From Eurosta solidaginis (lineage: Eukaryota > Arthropoda > Insecta > Diptera > Tephritidae), in NCBI RefSeq assembly GCF_040869045.1, contig NC_090320.1, positions 120,909,112 to 120,973,111 on the forward strand: DNA of 64,000 nucleotides, written 5' to 3'. Below the pieces are notes generated by a model. It did no database searches. It was not told where the DNA came from and saw only the letters and a program-made list of their open reading frames with translations. The translations under genes and the position numbers were made by a program. Numbering within the stretch: position 1 is the first letter of the stretch; every line of letters begins with the position of its first letter. Shown one piece after another: positions 21,686 to 34,800 of the stretch.

Positions 21686-24627
21686 TGTTATGGTTACGCA
21701 TCTACATTGGAATCAGTAAGGAAGGCGGTCGGCATGATATGTTGGTGCACAGTGGCTAGTCATTGTCGGCTGGGGCGGGTCCTTGCCAACCTTACTGTTC
21801 CTGCGCCATAAACAGAAAAATGTTCCTATCATGCCTATCAAAACGAGCAGCTGTCAAATTCAAAACAAACCCGACAGAAGCGCAGAGACCGACTCAAAAC
21901 GCTTAAAATTCAAAATTAAAACGACATCCGGTCGAACCGGATGCCACGGACAAACCGTTGACTTTCCAACATTTAAAAAAAAAATTCAAATTCAAAAAAA
22001 AACTGTCAAAAAAAAGAAACTAACGATCAAAAAAAACTAACCGAACCGGAAACGACCGGTTACTAAATCTGAAAAATGAAATAAAAAAAGCTGAAATACA
22101 AAGACAAATAAACAAAAGGGAAATACACAAAAAGGGCCGAATATACAGAGGGGCGCCGCGGGTGGTGTTGCGACGCCCGGTGCTTTAACCCACCCTCAAA
22201 TAACCATGGCCACCGACGCACCTATAATTTCGGTGGCCCCTTACCTGTCTTACCTTATGCCTTCTAAATAATTGGCGACGCCAGCATTCCCATTTCAATT
22301 ACAAATTTATTTATAATTCATTTTCATTACGGCTTATTACTTAGGATTATGATTTAATTTATATAAGTTTACAGCTAGGTACATTAAAGTGAGCGAAATG
22401 ATGCCGTACAAAAAGGAGGTTCACTAGGAGTGATTAGTAAGAAAAAAAAGTATGTACATATATTCATTCCTTTTGATATAAACTTGATTTAGATCCAGGT
22501 CATATTTACTTTGGTACTGAATTCAAAAAAAAGTAGACCATCCCAATTGGAGGGTAGGCAGGGGTATACATGGAAGCTTCCTTATACCTGCTCACTTTGT
22601 TGTGGGCATATGTCGAATAGCATTGTTTTAAATGAATATGCTTAAGTATACGTAAGGACAGACCTATTTGTTCTTACAAATCTCTCGTTTTAAACCACGA
22701 ACTTTCTTCACAATACCCTGAAACATATGCAGGTTAGAATTGACCAATAAACGTTTAGCGTTTGACGCAATACTTCAACGTCTGTACTTAAGATTTACAT
22801 TTTTATTTAGGTGTACGGTGTAAATTAGGCTTTTATTTAAAATTTAAAAGATATAAAAAATAAATAAATACTAGGCGCGCTATACCATCGGGGAAATACA
22901 GACCGACTTTCCTAAATTAATCATCTAAAACATGTTTACTTGCGAAGTTGAAAAATACAGAAAACTCCAATATACATATGTATGTATGAATACACTAATT
23001 TTCAATAAGAACAAATAAAAATAATCTGACACCTTTTAAATATTATATTTAACTTTTACATTTCAAGTATGTGTATATAACATACAAATTGGCATGTCTA
23101 GTCCTTTAAGGCTAAATATACATACATAGTCAAGGTATTTATCATCATGCATATGCATCTGATATCAAATCTTTAATTGTATTTATCTTGATTTTAAATT
23201 TAATAATCCGAAATTTCCAAATTGGGTATGCCTTCTTGGTTGTCTTTCGTTAATGCAAACCTTACCTAATCTTAGTCAGAAAATTCTATACGAAATTGGC
23301 ATAGCCAGGACATATGCGAAATTTTATTTAGGGTTACCACAAAGCATAGCATTAGTTTTGCGTATTTAACGCAAAGGTACAATAGTGGTGGAATTCAAAC
23401 GTAATACAACGGCTGGCATTCTCCAGCTGACTAAACTTAGGCAAGTATTTCATAAGGGGGGTTGCATACATATGTGCAACCTAAGTGGTCATATGCTTAT
23501 ATGTACATATACCCCTACTCACTACGCACCTTGGTACATTTTCTAGGTGGCTGCACTCGACGCGCACTCTAATGGGGCATATGTCTATATATGCATATAA
23601 CTATACCCAATTTAGGTAGCTAATCATACGTGTAAATGGGTGGCGATTAGATGTAAATAGTGTTAGTGTCGTATATCATGTTTCGTGTGCCCACCCTTAT
23701 GTACGTGTACCTAGGAGTGTATGTAAGCTCCACTCAAGGGGCTTTGGAACGGACTCACCCCTTTATGTGGTTATTGCGGTAGTTGTTCTGGTTGAGGTGG
23801 CCGGCTCTGGGTGTGCCCGGCTTATTTCGTTGGGCCTATAGGTAGCGGCCTTTGCTGCTGCGGTTGAACTTGCTGTTGTTGATGTTGCTGATACTGCCGA
23901 TTCAATTCATTGGCTGTTGTTGTTGAATCTTACCATTTGTTATTTGTGCCAATACGTTCATGTTGCCAAAGACCGTTTTACGTATTCAATACAAAATCGA
24001 TTTTATAAAGTTGCAATTAATTCAAAAAAAATTTCCCCGGTTTGTTGTTGTTGCCGGTTCAACGGGCCCATGAGCATATAAGGTGTTTGCCACAGGTGGT
24101 TGTAATTCTACTGCATCCACATTCATGTACACATAACCGCTTGCAAATGTGTGAACAAATTTTTCAATTGTAGTGAGACTCCTCGCTGTTTTTAATGCGT
24201 TCAGCAAAATTCGTATATTTTATGCTTAGTAAGGTATGATTGATTGAACATAAAATGGAAGTGCGGCTTTTTATAGTTAATAGCAAAGAAATGTATTATA
24301 AAACTATTGCCAAATGTTGTCCTTTTTGATCACTTTTATTTTCCTGCAGATTGATTGATAACGTTGCCGATATCTTTCTGTAACTTCGGTAATATTTTTT
24401 TTTTTACTTTTTCTGCAAAGATATAGCAAATATCACTTTTCTGGTGTGTATCGGGCGGAAACTCATGCTAGAAGAGAAAAATTTTTCTTCCTCATGGCCG
24501 GTCTGTCTGTTCCCTTCCTTTCGATATTTTTCTTTCTATCGCCACTTTCACCACATCGCTAGGTGTGTTCGCGTGAACACGCTCCCAAGGGGATCATGGC
24601 CGTAGACCGCAGCAGCAGACCGTAACA
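21686..24627 (-). repeat. Left LTR (3' LTR in element sense)
   Basis: 2942 bp. Compared with the right LTR it differs at several of the first ~25 bases (TGTTATGGTTACGCATCTAC against TGTTATGGAAACGCATTTAC) and then by about a single A-run length change (near 22030) in what I could compare. On the minus strand it contains a Gln-codon-rich stretch at about 23850-23945 and a 61-codon frame at 24022-24207 starting MLNALKTARS. Confidence 0.9.
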
Positions 24628-26274
24628 AACCTGCTTCGCTTAGAAGGCCCGACGATGAAGCGAACAGGAACCCGGATCCTCTGTGGGAAGCTACTGCCAG
24701 GGATCTCCGACGACAAGCAACGTGGGGCACGACTCACCCCTGAGATAAGAGTCTCAAAGTCCTACTACGAAGCTAGCCGGGCAACATAGGTCTATCAAAA
24801 AAAAATTAAGTCAAGTTGGGAGTAATTTCTGTTTCCTAGTTATACGGGCTTTGCGGCAATTAGACATTTGTTATGGAGAACTCGTCAAAACTCCAAAAGA
24901 TGATTCCTAGAGGTTATCGCTCCCATTGGAATGCAAGACAAAAAAAAGGTGTAGACATTTTGATCCGGAGAACTCGTCCAAACTCCGAAAGGCTAGTCCG
25001 ACCTAAGCGTGGACTGCCAGGGTGTTCCCGGTCCTCGGTGAGTACGCGTGTGAACAACCTATGAGGTCATTGCTCGGGGAGAATACTGGGCGAGATGTCC
25101 CCGACCGCCAAAACGCCCAAACAAAAAAATTGTAAGTTTAAAAAAAATCTATTTAAAAATTTTGGTAAAAAAAAAAATAAAAAAAATTACCATTACTCCC
25201 GGAAGGGGTGTGATGAGAATGCTGGCATCCCCTTCGAAGGCAGTAGGGCTACAGAAAAAAAGGAAAAAAAAACACAAACTCATTCATCCTTGTCCCTAGT
25301 GCTCCCAACCGCAACGCATAAGGGGGTCTTAAGGACCTGCCTCTGGGACTGGTTGGGGCCACTAGGGTCAATGTCCTACACACACAGGTTAGTCCCAACA
25401 CACCCAGCCGCAACGCAGAGGCGGTCTCTGGGGACGCGCTAGTGGGACTGGCTGGGGGTGCCGAGGCCTCCCGTCCATTCACCCTGGACACCCCTCCTGC
25501 CTCCGCCGCTATGGGTGGAGCGGCTTCAAGGGCCACTCCCCAGACTGGTGGGACAGGGAAGGGTGTCACTTTGAATCCCAGCTCAACCCGTCACAGTCCA
25601 GGTGGTATTCTAAACTACCACCTGGGGCGTGGGATGAGCTGGGGTTCTTTTTCTACATACATACACGCACTCACACTAACAACACAAAATTCGGCAAAAA
25701 AAATTAAAAAAAAACTATTAACTTTAAGCAAAAAAAAAAAAATTCAAAACCCAGTTAGCGGACATATATGTACCAAAGCCGACTAACGGACAACATTCCG
25801 GGAAAATAAAAAAAAACCCCCTTACAAAAAAAATCAAGTGCGTTTAGCACTGCCTCATCGGGTGAATACAAAATCCCGATAACTGACGTTAAGTCACGTG
25901 GATCCCTCAGCTACCGGAGACGATGATCACTCCGGACACCCTGATCCGTCGAACCATCCCACCGCAACGCAGGTGGCTGCTCCTGCGGCTGCTCACCCCG
26001 GACTGGTGGGATGGTCAACTTCACAAGTTGACCAGGAGTGACCCTCGCACCCGGCGCCTCAGGAACCACGTTGGGCGCCATCTGTTATGGCGCCCTCAGC
26101 AACTGTCAACGATGATCACTCTGGACAACTTGATCCGTCCAACCATCCCACCGCAACGCAGGTGGCTGCTCCTGCGGCTGCACACCTCGGACTGATGGGA
26201 TGGTCAACTTCACAAGTTGACCAAAATGACCAGCGCGACAGCGCCTCGGGCACCAAATCACGTTGGGCGCCATC
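24628..26274 (-). other. Internal region of the LTR element
   Basis: 1.65 kb without a recognisable gag, protease, RT or integrase. It is GC-richer than its surroundings and contains the decamer CCGCAACGCA four times (about 25308, 25410, 25971 and 26151) plus long A runs. Pro/Ala-rich frames on the minus strand (25249-25569) show no motif I know. Confidence 0.75.
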
Positions 26275-26282
26275 TGTTATGG
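25921..26282. repeat. 189-bp direct duplication spanning the primer-binding site
   Basis: Two units start cgatgatcactc at 25921 and cgatgatcactct at 26110. Both end in ACGTTGGGCGCCATCTGTTATGG, that is the LTR end plus primer-binding site. A second primer-binding-site copy with 8 bp of LTR end therefore lies about 190 bp inside the internal region, at about 26064-26086. Confidence 0.85.
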
Positions 26283-29215
26283 AAACGCATTTACGATGGA
26301 ATCAGTAAGGAAGGCGGTCGGCATGATATGTTGGTGCACAGTGGCTAGTCATTGTCGGCTGGGGCGGGTCCTTGCCAACCTTACTGTTCCTGCGCCATAA
26401 ACAGAAAAATGTTCCTATCATGCCTATCAAAACGAGCAGCTGTCAAATTCAAAACAAACCCGACAGAAGCGCAGAGACCGACTCAAAACGCTTAAAATTC
26501 AAAATTAAAACGACATCCGGTCGAACCGGATGCCACGGACAAACCGTTGACTTTCCAACATTTAAAAAAAAAATTCAAATTCAAAAAAAAACTGTCAAAA
26601 AAAAGAAACTAACGATCAAAAAAACTAACCGAACCGGAAACGACCGGTTACTAAATCTGAAAAATGAAATAAAAAAAGCTGAAATACAAAGACAAATAAA
26701 CAAAAGGGAAATACACAAAAAGGGCCGAATATACAGAGGGGCGCCGCGGGTGGTGTTGCGACGCCCGGTGCTTTAACCCACCCTCAAATAACCATGGCCA
26801 CCGACGCACCTATAATTTCGGTGGCCCCTTACCTGTCTTACCTTATGCCTTCTAAATAATTGGCGACGCCAGCATTCCCATTTCAATTACAAATTTATTT
26901 ATAATTCATTTTCATTACGGCTTATTACTTAGGATTATGATTTAATTTATATAAGTTTACAGCTAGGTACATTAAAGTGAGCGAAATGATGCCGTACAAA
27001 AAGGAGGTTCACTAGGAGTGATTAGTAAGAAAAAAAAGTATGTACATATATTCATTCCTTTTGATATAAACTTGATTTAGATCCAGGTCATATTTACTTT
27101 GGTACTGAATTCAAAAAAAAGTAGACCATCCCAATTGGAGGGTAGGCAGGGGTATACATGGAAGCTTCCTTATACCTGCTCACTTTGTTGTGGGCATATG
27201 TCGAATAGCATTGTTTTAAATGAATATGCTTAAGTATACGTAAGGACAGACCTATTTGTTCTTACAAATCTCTCGTTTTAAACCACGAACTTTCTTCACA
27301 ATACCCTGAAACATATGCAGGTTAGAATTGACCAATAAACGTTTAGCGTTTGACGCAATACTTCAACGTCTGTACTTAAGATTTACATTTTTATTTAGGT
27401 GTACGGTGTAAATTAGGCTTTTATTTAAAATTTAAAAGATATAAAAAATAAATAAATACTAGGCGCGCTATACCATCGGGGAAATACAGACCGACTTTCC
27501 TAAATTAATCATCTAAAACATGTTTACTTGCGAAGTTGAAAAATACAGAAAACTCCAATATACATATGTATGTATGAATACACTAATTTTCAATAAGAAC
27601 AAATAAAAATAATCTGACACCTTTTAAATATTATATTTAACTTTTACATTTCAAGTATGTGTATATAACATACAAATTGGCATGTCTAGTCCTTTAAGGC
27701 TAAATATACATACATAGTCAAGGTATTTATCATCATGCATATGCATCTGATATCAAATCTTTAATTGTATTTATCTTGATTTTAAATTTAATAATCCGAA
27801 ATTTCCAAATTGGGTATGCCTTCTTGGTTGTCTTTCGTTAATGCAAACCTTACCTAATCTTAGTCAGAAAATTCTATACGAAATTGGCATAGCCAGGACA
27901 TATGCGAAATTTTATTTAGGGTTACCACAAAGCATAGCATTAGTTTTGCGTATTTAACGCAAAGGTACAATAGTGGTGGAATTCAAACGTAATACAACGG
28001 CTGGCATTCTCCAGCTGACTAAACTTAGGCAAGTATTTCATAAGGGGGGTTGCATACATATGTGCAACCTAAGTGGTCATATGCTTATATGTACATATAC
28101 CCCTACTCACTACGCACCTTGGTACATTTTCTAGGTGGCTGCACTCGACGCGCACTCTAATGGGGCATATGTCTATATATGCATATAACTATACCCAATT
28201 TAGGTAGCTAATCATACGTGTAAATGGGTGGCGATTAGATGTAAATAGTGTTAGTGTCGTATATCATGTTTCGTGTGCCCACCCTTATGTACGTGTACCT
28301 AGGAGTGTATGTAAGCTCCACTCAAGGGGCTTTGGAACGGACTCACCCCTTTATGTGGTTATTGCGGTAGTTGTTCTGGTTGAGGTGGCCGGCTCTGGGT
28401 GTGCCCGGCTTATTTCGTTGGGCCTATAGGTAGCGGCCTTTGCTGCTGCGGTTGAACTTGCTGTTGTTGATGTTGCTGATACTGCCGATTCAATTCATTG
28501 GCTGTTGTTGTTGAATCTTACCATTTGTTATTTGTGCCAATACGTTCATGTTGCCAAAGACCGTTTTACGTATTCAATACAAAATCGATTTTATAAAGTT
28601 GCAATTAATTCAAAAAAAATTTCCCCGGTTTGTTGTTGTTGCCGGTTCAACGGGCCCATGAGCATATAAGGTGTTTGCCACAGGTGGTTGTAATTCTACT
28701 GCATCCACATTCATGTACACATAACCGCTTGCAAATGTGTGAACAAATTTTTCAATTGTAGTGAGACTCCTCGCTGTTTTTAATGCGTTCAGCAAAATTC
28801 GTATATTTTATGCTTAGTAAGGTATGATTGATTGAACATAAAATGGAAGTGCGGCTTTTTATAGTTAATAGCAAAGAAATGTATTATAAAACTATTGCCA
28901 AATGTTGTCCTTTTTGATCACTTTTATTTTCCTGCAGATTGATTGATAACGTTGCCGATATCTTTCTGTAACTTCGGTAATATTTTTTTTTTTACTTTTT
29001 CTGCAAAGATATAGCAAATATCACTTTTCTGGTGTGTATCGGGCGGAAACTCATGCTAGAAGAGAAAAATTTTTCTTCCTCATGGCCGGTCTGTCTGTTC
29101 CCTTCCTTTCGATATTTTTCTTTCTATCGCCACTTTCACCACATCGCTAGGTGTGTTCGCGTGAACACGCTCCCAAGGGGATCATGGCCGTAGACCGCAG
29201 CAGCAGACCGTAACA
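26275..29215 (-). repeat. Right LTR (5' LTR in element sense)
   Basis: 2941 bp, nearly identical to the left LTR. The primer-binding site adjoins its left edge on the minus strand. Confidence 0.9.
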
Positions 29216-29219
29216 TATG

Positions 29220-31379
29220 ACGTTTTGTTTTTTACTGAGACATGGTTGAAACCAACTGTGTTTAACTCTGAGATATTAGCAGATGCTTATGAGAACTTTA
29301 GGAAAGACCGACGAAACAGAGTTGGCGGAGGCGTGTTAATCGCCGTACACACCAGGTTCTCTGCTGAGGAAGTGTACTTCGATGATTCTTCTGATGTTGA
29401 AATCCCCTGCGTGCGAGTTAAACTTTTATCTATTTATAAATATTTTGCTGCGTCTTATATTCCACCCCAGTCAGATATTTCTGTATACTTAAAACATTCT
29501 TCCCTATTGAAATTTATATTTGCTATGTCAAGGTCTGTTGATTCTGTCTTAGTGGCTGGCGATTTTAATCTGCCCTTTGAGTCGTGGAATTTTATTGACG
29601 GAATGCTAGTTCCCACTGCTTGTAATGTTGTATTCAACGAGTTTTTAAATGACCTTGCAGACATTAGTCTTTATCAACTTAGCAGAATTCATAATAAATT
29701 TGGCAAATATCTTGATTTGATTTTTTCAGACGACACATCGAATTGTTCTGTTACTCGCTGTGAACCAGTGGTATTGCCTGAGGATGTTTATCATCCAGCA
29801 CTTTCAATTTACCTGGATTGTCTTAGCTTACCCGTGCGGTATACTACCGATCCTATTGCGTCTTCCCACCGGTTTCTGTTTAGAAAGGCCAATTGGTCTT
29901 TACTAATCGACGAAGTCTCTAAAATAAAGTGGCCTGAGTACGACGGAGATATTGAAGCGAGCTCCGTCCATTTCACCAACGTTTTACATGCGATATTCCT
30001 CAAATGTGTGCCTTTTTCCAAAACCTCCTCAGCATCTCCAGCTACTGCTTGGAGCTCTAGAGAACTTAATTATCTAAAAAACAAAAAAACACGCTTCTTG
30101 AAGCGTTTCAAATTATCTGGCTCTAATAGTGACTATGCTGCATACTCCATCTTGCGCCTTAAGTACAACAGGCTACAGATAAGATGCTATAAGAATTATC
30201 TGATGAAGATTAAGCATCGGATCTCTTCCAATCCAAAAACATTTTATTCCTTCGTCAACTCCAAAAGAAAAATTAAAGGGTTTGATAACGAAGTATAACG
30301 ATCGGATTTCCAGTATTGACTCCGAGATTGCAAATATGTTTGCTGACTTTTTTAAATCTAATTACTCGACTATCCCTGACTCCCCTCCGGTGAATTATCA
30401 ATATATGTTACCTTCGCTTAACTCAGTAGGTATCCCATATATTCATACAGATGAGGTACTAAGGCATCTGGAAAGTCTGAAAATTTCCTACTCCAGTGGA
30501 CCTGATGAAATACCATCTGTTGTGCTCAGAATTTGCGCTCAATTTCTTTGTCAACCCCTTACCTGCTTATTTAATGCCTCTTTGAGGCAAGGGATATTCC
30601 CTAAGAAGTGGAAGGAGTCGTTTATAATACCACTTTATAAAAGTGGGAGTAGATATTGTGTCACAAACTATAGAGGAATACCCAAACTTTGTGCTATTCC
30701 AAAACTATTTGAATCAGTTGTCACAAATCAACTGGCTTTTGCAGTATCTTCGGCAGTGGACCTGTCACAACATGGCTTTTGCAGGGGTAAGTCCATTGTG
30801 TCTAACTTGCTGGAGTTCACAACCCTCGTATCCAATAACTTAAGGACGAACGGCGAAGTTGATGTCATTTACACTGATTTCAGTAAGGCGTTTGATAAAG
30901 TTTCCCACTCCTTACTCCTACTAAAACTCGATCGATTGGGTTTTCCATCACGGAACCCGCGTTATCAGGTTCATAGCGAAAAATTGGAATCGGTCCAGAA
31001 GCAATTTTTGCTCCTTGCTTTAAATAATTTGCCCTGGGATCCATCAAGGAACCTACATCCCTATTGCAGCCGGTTAAAACTTTTACAGCTGCCTTCACTA
31101 CAGAGCCGTAGGGAGATGCTTGGCGTTTTATTTATGGTAAAACTATTAAGGGGGATGATAAACAGTCAATTTCTGCTTGGCGAGGTGATGTTTAATGTCC
31201 CTTTGAGGCCCTATCGGTATTTCCAATCGCTATATTTAAATACATGTAGATCGAACTTTCAAATGCATGAACCTCTTCGTTGTGTGTGCCAAGATTTCAA
31301 TAATCACTGCAATAGTATTGATACTTGCGACACACTTTACAGTATAAAAAAATATATACTCACTGCCTTGAACTCATAA
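29220..31379 (+). pseudogene. CR1-like ORF2 (endonuclease-reverse transcriptase), deleted and frameshifted
   Basis: The continuation starts with FFTETWLKP (catalytic Glu region), then YIPPQSD, LVAGDFNLP (Asp-Phe-Asn motif) and a late YHPALSI, completing the endonuclease. A frameshift at about 30285-30298 separates this from the RT part, which has SSGPDEIPSVVLR, NYRGIPKLCAIPKLFESVV and motif A YTDFSKAFDKVSHSLL. Directly after LLKLDRLGFPS (about 30950) the protein jumps to a C-terminal block (SVQKQFLLLALNNLPWDPS). The RT motifs B to D, including the YADD catalytic pair, are deleted. The element is therefore dead. ORF2 normally nicks target DNA and primes reverse transcription there. Confidence 0.9.
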
Positions 31380-31422
31380 CTGTTTCAAAATCACATGTTA
31401 AACTAAATCTGTTACCTGCTCC

Positions 31423-31812
31423 AGTTACTTTGGGCGGGTGGCTTGGAATCACGTCCTTTCCAACCTCCCACACATCGCAGCCCTACTCATTGTGTGTTAA
31501 ATATACATCAGATGCTCGAAATCACGTCCATTCCGACAGCACTAATAATCAATAGTTACTTTGGGCGGGTGGCTTGGAATCACGTCCTTTCCAACCTCCC
31601 ACACATCACAGCCCTACTCATTGTGTGTTAAATATACATCAGCTGCTGGAAATCACGTCCATTCCGACAGCACTAATAATCAATAGTTACTTTGGGCGGG
31701 TGGCTTGGAATCACGTCCTTTCCAACCTCCCACACATCGCAGCCCTACTATTGTGTGTTAAATATACATCAGCTGCTCGAAATCACGTCCATTCCGACAG
31801 CACTGATAATCA
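31423..31812 (+). repeat. Three ~130-bp repeats in the CR1-like 3' UTR
   Basis: Three direct units start agttactttgggcgggtggc at 31423, 31554 and 31684. They are nearly identical, with a degenerate fourth start near 31813. Open frames through them are by-products. Confidence 0.9.
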
Positions 31813-31875
31813 ATTCCGTTGCTCGGCATCACAGTCCATCCCGACAACTGATTCAATGATATATGTATATACATA

Positions 31876-34800
31876 TTTATACCTTTCATGAAAATGAAAT
31901 GGTATATTAATTTCGTCACGAAACCGAAAATTGTAAGTCCTTAAAGGAAAATAGATAGACCCACCATTAAGTATACCGAAATAATCTGGTTGAAGAGCTG
32001 AGTTGATTTAGCCATGTCCGTCTGTCCGTCTGTCGGTCTGTCTGTTTGTATGCAAACTAGTCCCTCAATTTTTGAGATATCTTGATAAAATTTGGTGAGC
32101 GGGTGTATTTGGGTGTCCGATTAGACATTTGTCGGAACCGACCGGATCGGACCACTATAGCATATATCCTCCATACAACCGATTTTTCAGAAAAAGAGGA
32201 TTTTTGTAATATCTTACCCAATTTAACAGATTAAAGCTTCAAAATTCACCATATACTTTCGTATATTGCACATATTGTTGCCTGAAAAAATTTATGAGAT
32301 CGGTCGTATATATAGTATATATCTCCCACAACCGATTGTTCAGATAAGGAACTTTTCGTAATTATTGCCCTATTTTAAGAGCTAGAGGCTTCAAATTTCA
32401 ACGAATGCTTACATATATAGCATATATTGTTGTCTGAAAAAATCATAAAGATCGGTGGTATATATAGTATATTTATGGTGGTATATATAGTATATATATA
32501 TAATATATATATATTTTCGCAAATTTTAGCCCCATTTTAACAGCTAGAAGCTTAAAATTTCACCCAATACTTACGTATATAGCATATATTGTTGTCTTAA
32601 AAAATCATAGAGATCGGTTGTATATATAGTATATATCTCATACAACCGATTGTTCAGATAAGAAACTTTTCGCAATTTCTACCCCATTTTAACAGCTATA
32701 AACTTCAAATTTCACCGATTGCTTACGTATATAGCATATATTGTTGTCTGAAAAAATCATAGAGATCGGTTGTATATATAGTATATATCTCATACAACCG
32801 ATTGTTCAGATAAGAAACCTTTCGCCATTTCTACCCCATTTTAACAGCTATAAGCTTCAAATTTCACTGATTGCTTACGTATATAGCATGTATTGTTGTC
32901 TGAAAAAATCATAGAGATCCGTTGTATATATAGTATATATCTCATACAACCGATTGTTCAGATAAGAAACTTTTCGCAATTTCTACCCCATTTTAACAGC
33001 TATAAGCTTCAAATTTCACCGATTGCTTACGTATATAGTATGTATTGTTTTGTCAAAAAATCATAGAGATCGGTGATATATATAATATATATATGATGGT
33101 ATATATAGTATATATATATAGTATATATATATTTTTTTTTACGATTTCGGCGCCATTTTAACAGCTAGATGATTCAAATTTCACCAAATGCTTACGTGTA
33201 TAGCATATATTGATGTCTGAAAAAATCATTGAGATCGGTGGTATACATAGTATATATCTCATACAACCGATTGTTCAGAAAAGAAACTTTGCGCAATTTC
33301 TGCCCCGTTTTAACAGCTACAAGCTTCAAATTTCACAAAATGCTTACGTATATAGCATATATTGTTGTCTGAAAAAATCATAGAGAGCGGTGTTATATAT
33401 ATTATATACTTCATATAAGCTGTCATTTTGACCCCTTTTTTACGGCTAGAAGCTTCAAAATTCATCAAATTTCATCAAATAGTTACGTTTACGTCATATA
33501 TTTTTGAAATACGTGATTCGTAGTCATAATTTTTACATGTAGACCACAAAAAACGTGAAGCTTTGCATCCTCACACAGATTACCTACCCATTTTTATACC
33601 TTTCATGAAAATGAAATGGTATATTAATTTCGTCACGAAACGGAAAATTGTAAGTCCTTAAAGGAAAATAGATAGACCCACCATTAAGTATACCGAAATA
33701 ATCAGGTTGAAGAGCTGAGCTGATTTAGCCCTGTCCGTCTGTCCGTCTGTCTGTTTGTATTCAAACTAGTCCCTCAATTTTTGAGATATCTTGATAAAAT
33801 TTGGTGAGCGGGTGTATTTGGGTGTCCGATTAGACATTTGTCGGAACCGACCAGATCGGACCACTATAGCATATATCCCCCATACAACCGATTTTTCAGA
33901 AAAAGAGGATTTTTGTAATATCTTTACCAATTTAACAGATTGAAGCTTCAAACTTCACCATATACTTTCGTATATTGCACATATTGTTGCCTGAAAAAAT
34001 TTATGAGATCGGTCGTATATATAGTATATATCCCCCACAACCGATTGTTCAGATAAGGAACTTTTCGTAATTACTGCCCTATTTTAAGAGCTAGAGGCTT
34101 CAATTTCAACGAATGCTTACATATATAGCATATATTGTTGTCTGAAAAAATCATAAAGATCGGTGGTACCTATATATAGTATATATATGGTGGTATATAT
34201 AGTATATATATATATAGTATATATATATATATTTTCGCAAATTTTAGCCCCATTTTAACAGCTAGAAGCTTCAAATTTCACCGAATACTTACGTATATAG
34301 CATATATTGTTGTCTGAAAAAATCATAGAGATCGGTTGTATATATAGTATATATCTCATACAACCGATTGTTCAGATAAGAAACTTTTCGCAATTTCTTC
34401 CCCATTTTAACAGCTATAAGCTTCAAATTTCACCGATTGCTTACGTATATGGCATATATTGTTGTCTGAAAAAATCATAGAGATCGGTTGTATATATAGT
34501 ATATATCTCATACAACCGATTGTTCAGATAAGAAACTTTTCGAAATTTCTACCCCATTTTAACAGCTATAAGCTTCAAATTTCACTGATTGCTTACGTAT
34601 ATAGCATATATTGTTGTCTGAAAAAATCATAGAGATCGGTTGTATATATAGTATATATCTCATACAACCGATTGTTCAGATAAGAAACTTTTCGCAATTT
34701 CTACCCCATTTTAACAGCTATAAGCTTCAAATTTCACCGATTGCTTACGTATATAGTATGTATTGTTTTGTCAAAAAATCATAGAGATCGGTGATATATA

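Larger units (their letters stand above)
21686..29215 (-). mobile_element. Non-autonomous LTR retrotransposon with oversized LTRs
   Basis: Direct repeats of ~2.94 kb (21686-24627 and 26275-29215), each TGTTA...TAACA, flank a 1.65-kb internal region. TATG is duplicated at 21682-21685 and 29216-29219; 4-bp duplications are usual for Ty3/gypsy. Orientation is minus: next to the right LTR the minus strand reads GA then TGGCGCCCAACGTG, a classic tRNA primer-binding site. Next to the left LTR it reads AAGCGAAGCAGG, a plausible polypurine tract. No gag or pol is recognisable, so it would need proteins from elsewhere. The LTRs are almost identical, so insertion is recent. Confidence 0.9.

Noticed and set aside
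25095..25786. Two adjoining plus-strand frames of ~115 codons in the LTR element interior
   Set aside because: Lys runs from poly-A and GC-rich low-complexity sequence; no motif, and antisense to the element orientation inferred from the primer-binding site.
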